Assembly: GCA_050329955.1 (NCBI GenBank)
Contig: JBHJOH010000148.1
Span: 1 to 13,528 of the forward strand
Length of the DNA: 13,528 nt
From: JAOUGY01 sp050329955
Lineage (GTDB): Bacteria; Actinomycetota; Acidimicrobiia; Spongiisociales; ZC4RG35
Direction: 5' to 3'
The notes under the pieces are model-generated. The model was given only the letters and a program-made list of their open reading frames with translations, was not told the DNA's origin and did not search any database. Made by a program: the position numbers and the translations under genes. Positions 13,439 to 13,528 of the stretch are shown here, one piece after another (position 1 is the first letter of the stretch; the number at the start of each line of letters is the position of its first letter).

Positions 13439-13528
13439 ATGACGCCCAGCGATGAACGCGCGCCGGTTCCGGCCACCCGATGGGGTTCGCTCACCGACGG
13501 GGGAGCGGCGGGTCCTGCGCCGGGCAGC
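13439..13528 (+). CDS. Start of an unidentified gene, cut by the right edge
   Basis: An ATG at 13439 opens a frame that stays open for the remaining 30 codons (MTPSDERAPVPATRWGSLTDGG...) with high third-position GC. There is no strong Shine-Dalgarno, so the start is uncertain. The fragment is too short to assign a family. If real it is transcribed divergently from the hydrolase gene. Confidence 0.4.
   Translation, partial: MTPSDERAPVPATRWGSLTDGGAAGPAPGS

Overview
The window is GC-rich throughout. It has GTG as well as ATG starts, strong GGAGG-type ribosome sites and Actinobacteria-like gene content. My best guess is an actinomycete-type genome, possibly Acidimicrobiia or a relative. That is an inference from composition and gene types, because no rRNA, tRNA or other phylogenetic marker is present. 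No integrase, transposase, phage gene or CRISPR array was seen.

Left part (1-4955). A short Cys-rich zinc-ribbon gene (+) converges on a large flavoprotein of the dimethylglycine/sarcosine dehydrogenase family (-). A 265-bp divergent region with repeated CGGAGGGG boxes separates the flavoprotein from a bacterial eRF1-like (baeRF) protein (+). Next comes an intergenic repeat element, then a type I phosphoribosyltransferase gene with a hairpin in its leader. Relatives of these last two proteins belong to the dormancy (DosR) regulon in Mycobacterium tuberculosis, which hints at a stress or dormancy role here.

Middle part (4952-7919, all +). A small possibly frameshifted ORF follows the phosphoribosyltransferase. 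Then comes an unusual lipoprotein: a lipobox, eight tandem 5-residue TLPD(V/I) repeats, a Thr/Pro-rich stalk, a transmembrane helix and a helical cytoplasmic domain. A two-gene ABC-2 exporter follows closely, its permease and ATPase joined by an ATGA overlap. A noncoding block (7920-8102) then holds three 38-bp tandem repeats, each centred on the palindrome TGCACA-N-TGTGCA, between convergent genes.

Right part (8103-13256, all -). In transcription order there are four genes: a membrane-anchored glycoside-hydrolase-like protein with a C-terminal carbohydrate-binding-like domain; a stand-alone receiver (CheY-like) protein; a membrane-anchored HEAT-repeat protein; and a processive membrane glycosyltransferase of family 2. 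I read this as a polysaccharide synthesis and secretion locus with a phospho-receiver as its probable switch. This is the most system-like assembly in the window. A further gene seems to begin at 13439 (+) and runs off the edge.

A dispersed intergenic element is recognisable at 4088-4213 and, in the opposite orientation, at 13314-13428. It has CAGCTGCCAGC-type arms around a GTCGGACGTCGGAC core. The same arms, with a different core, appear to bracket the 38-bp repeats at 7923-8098.
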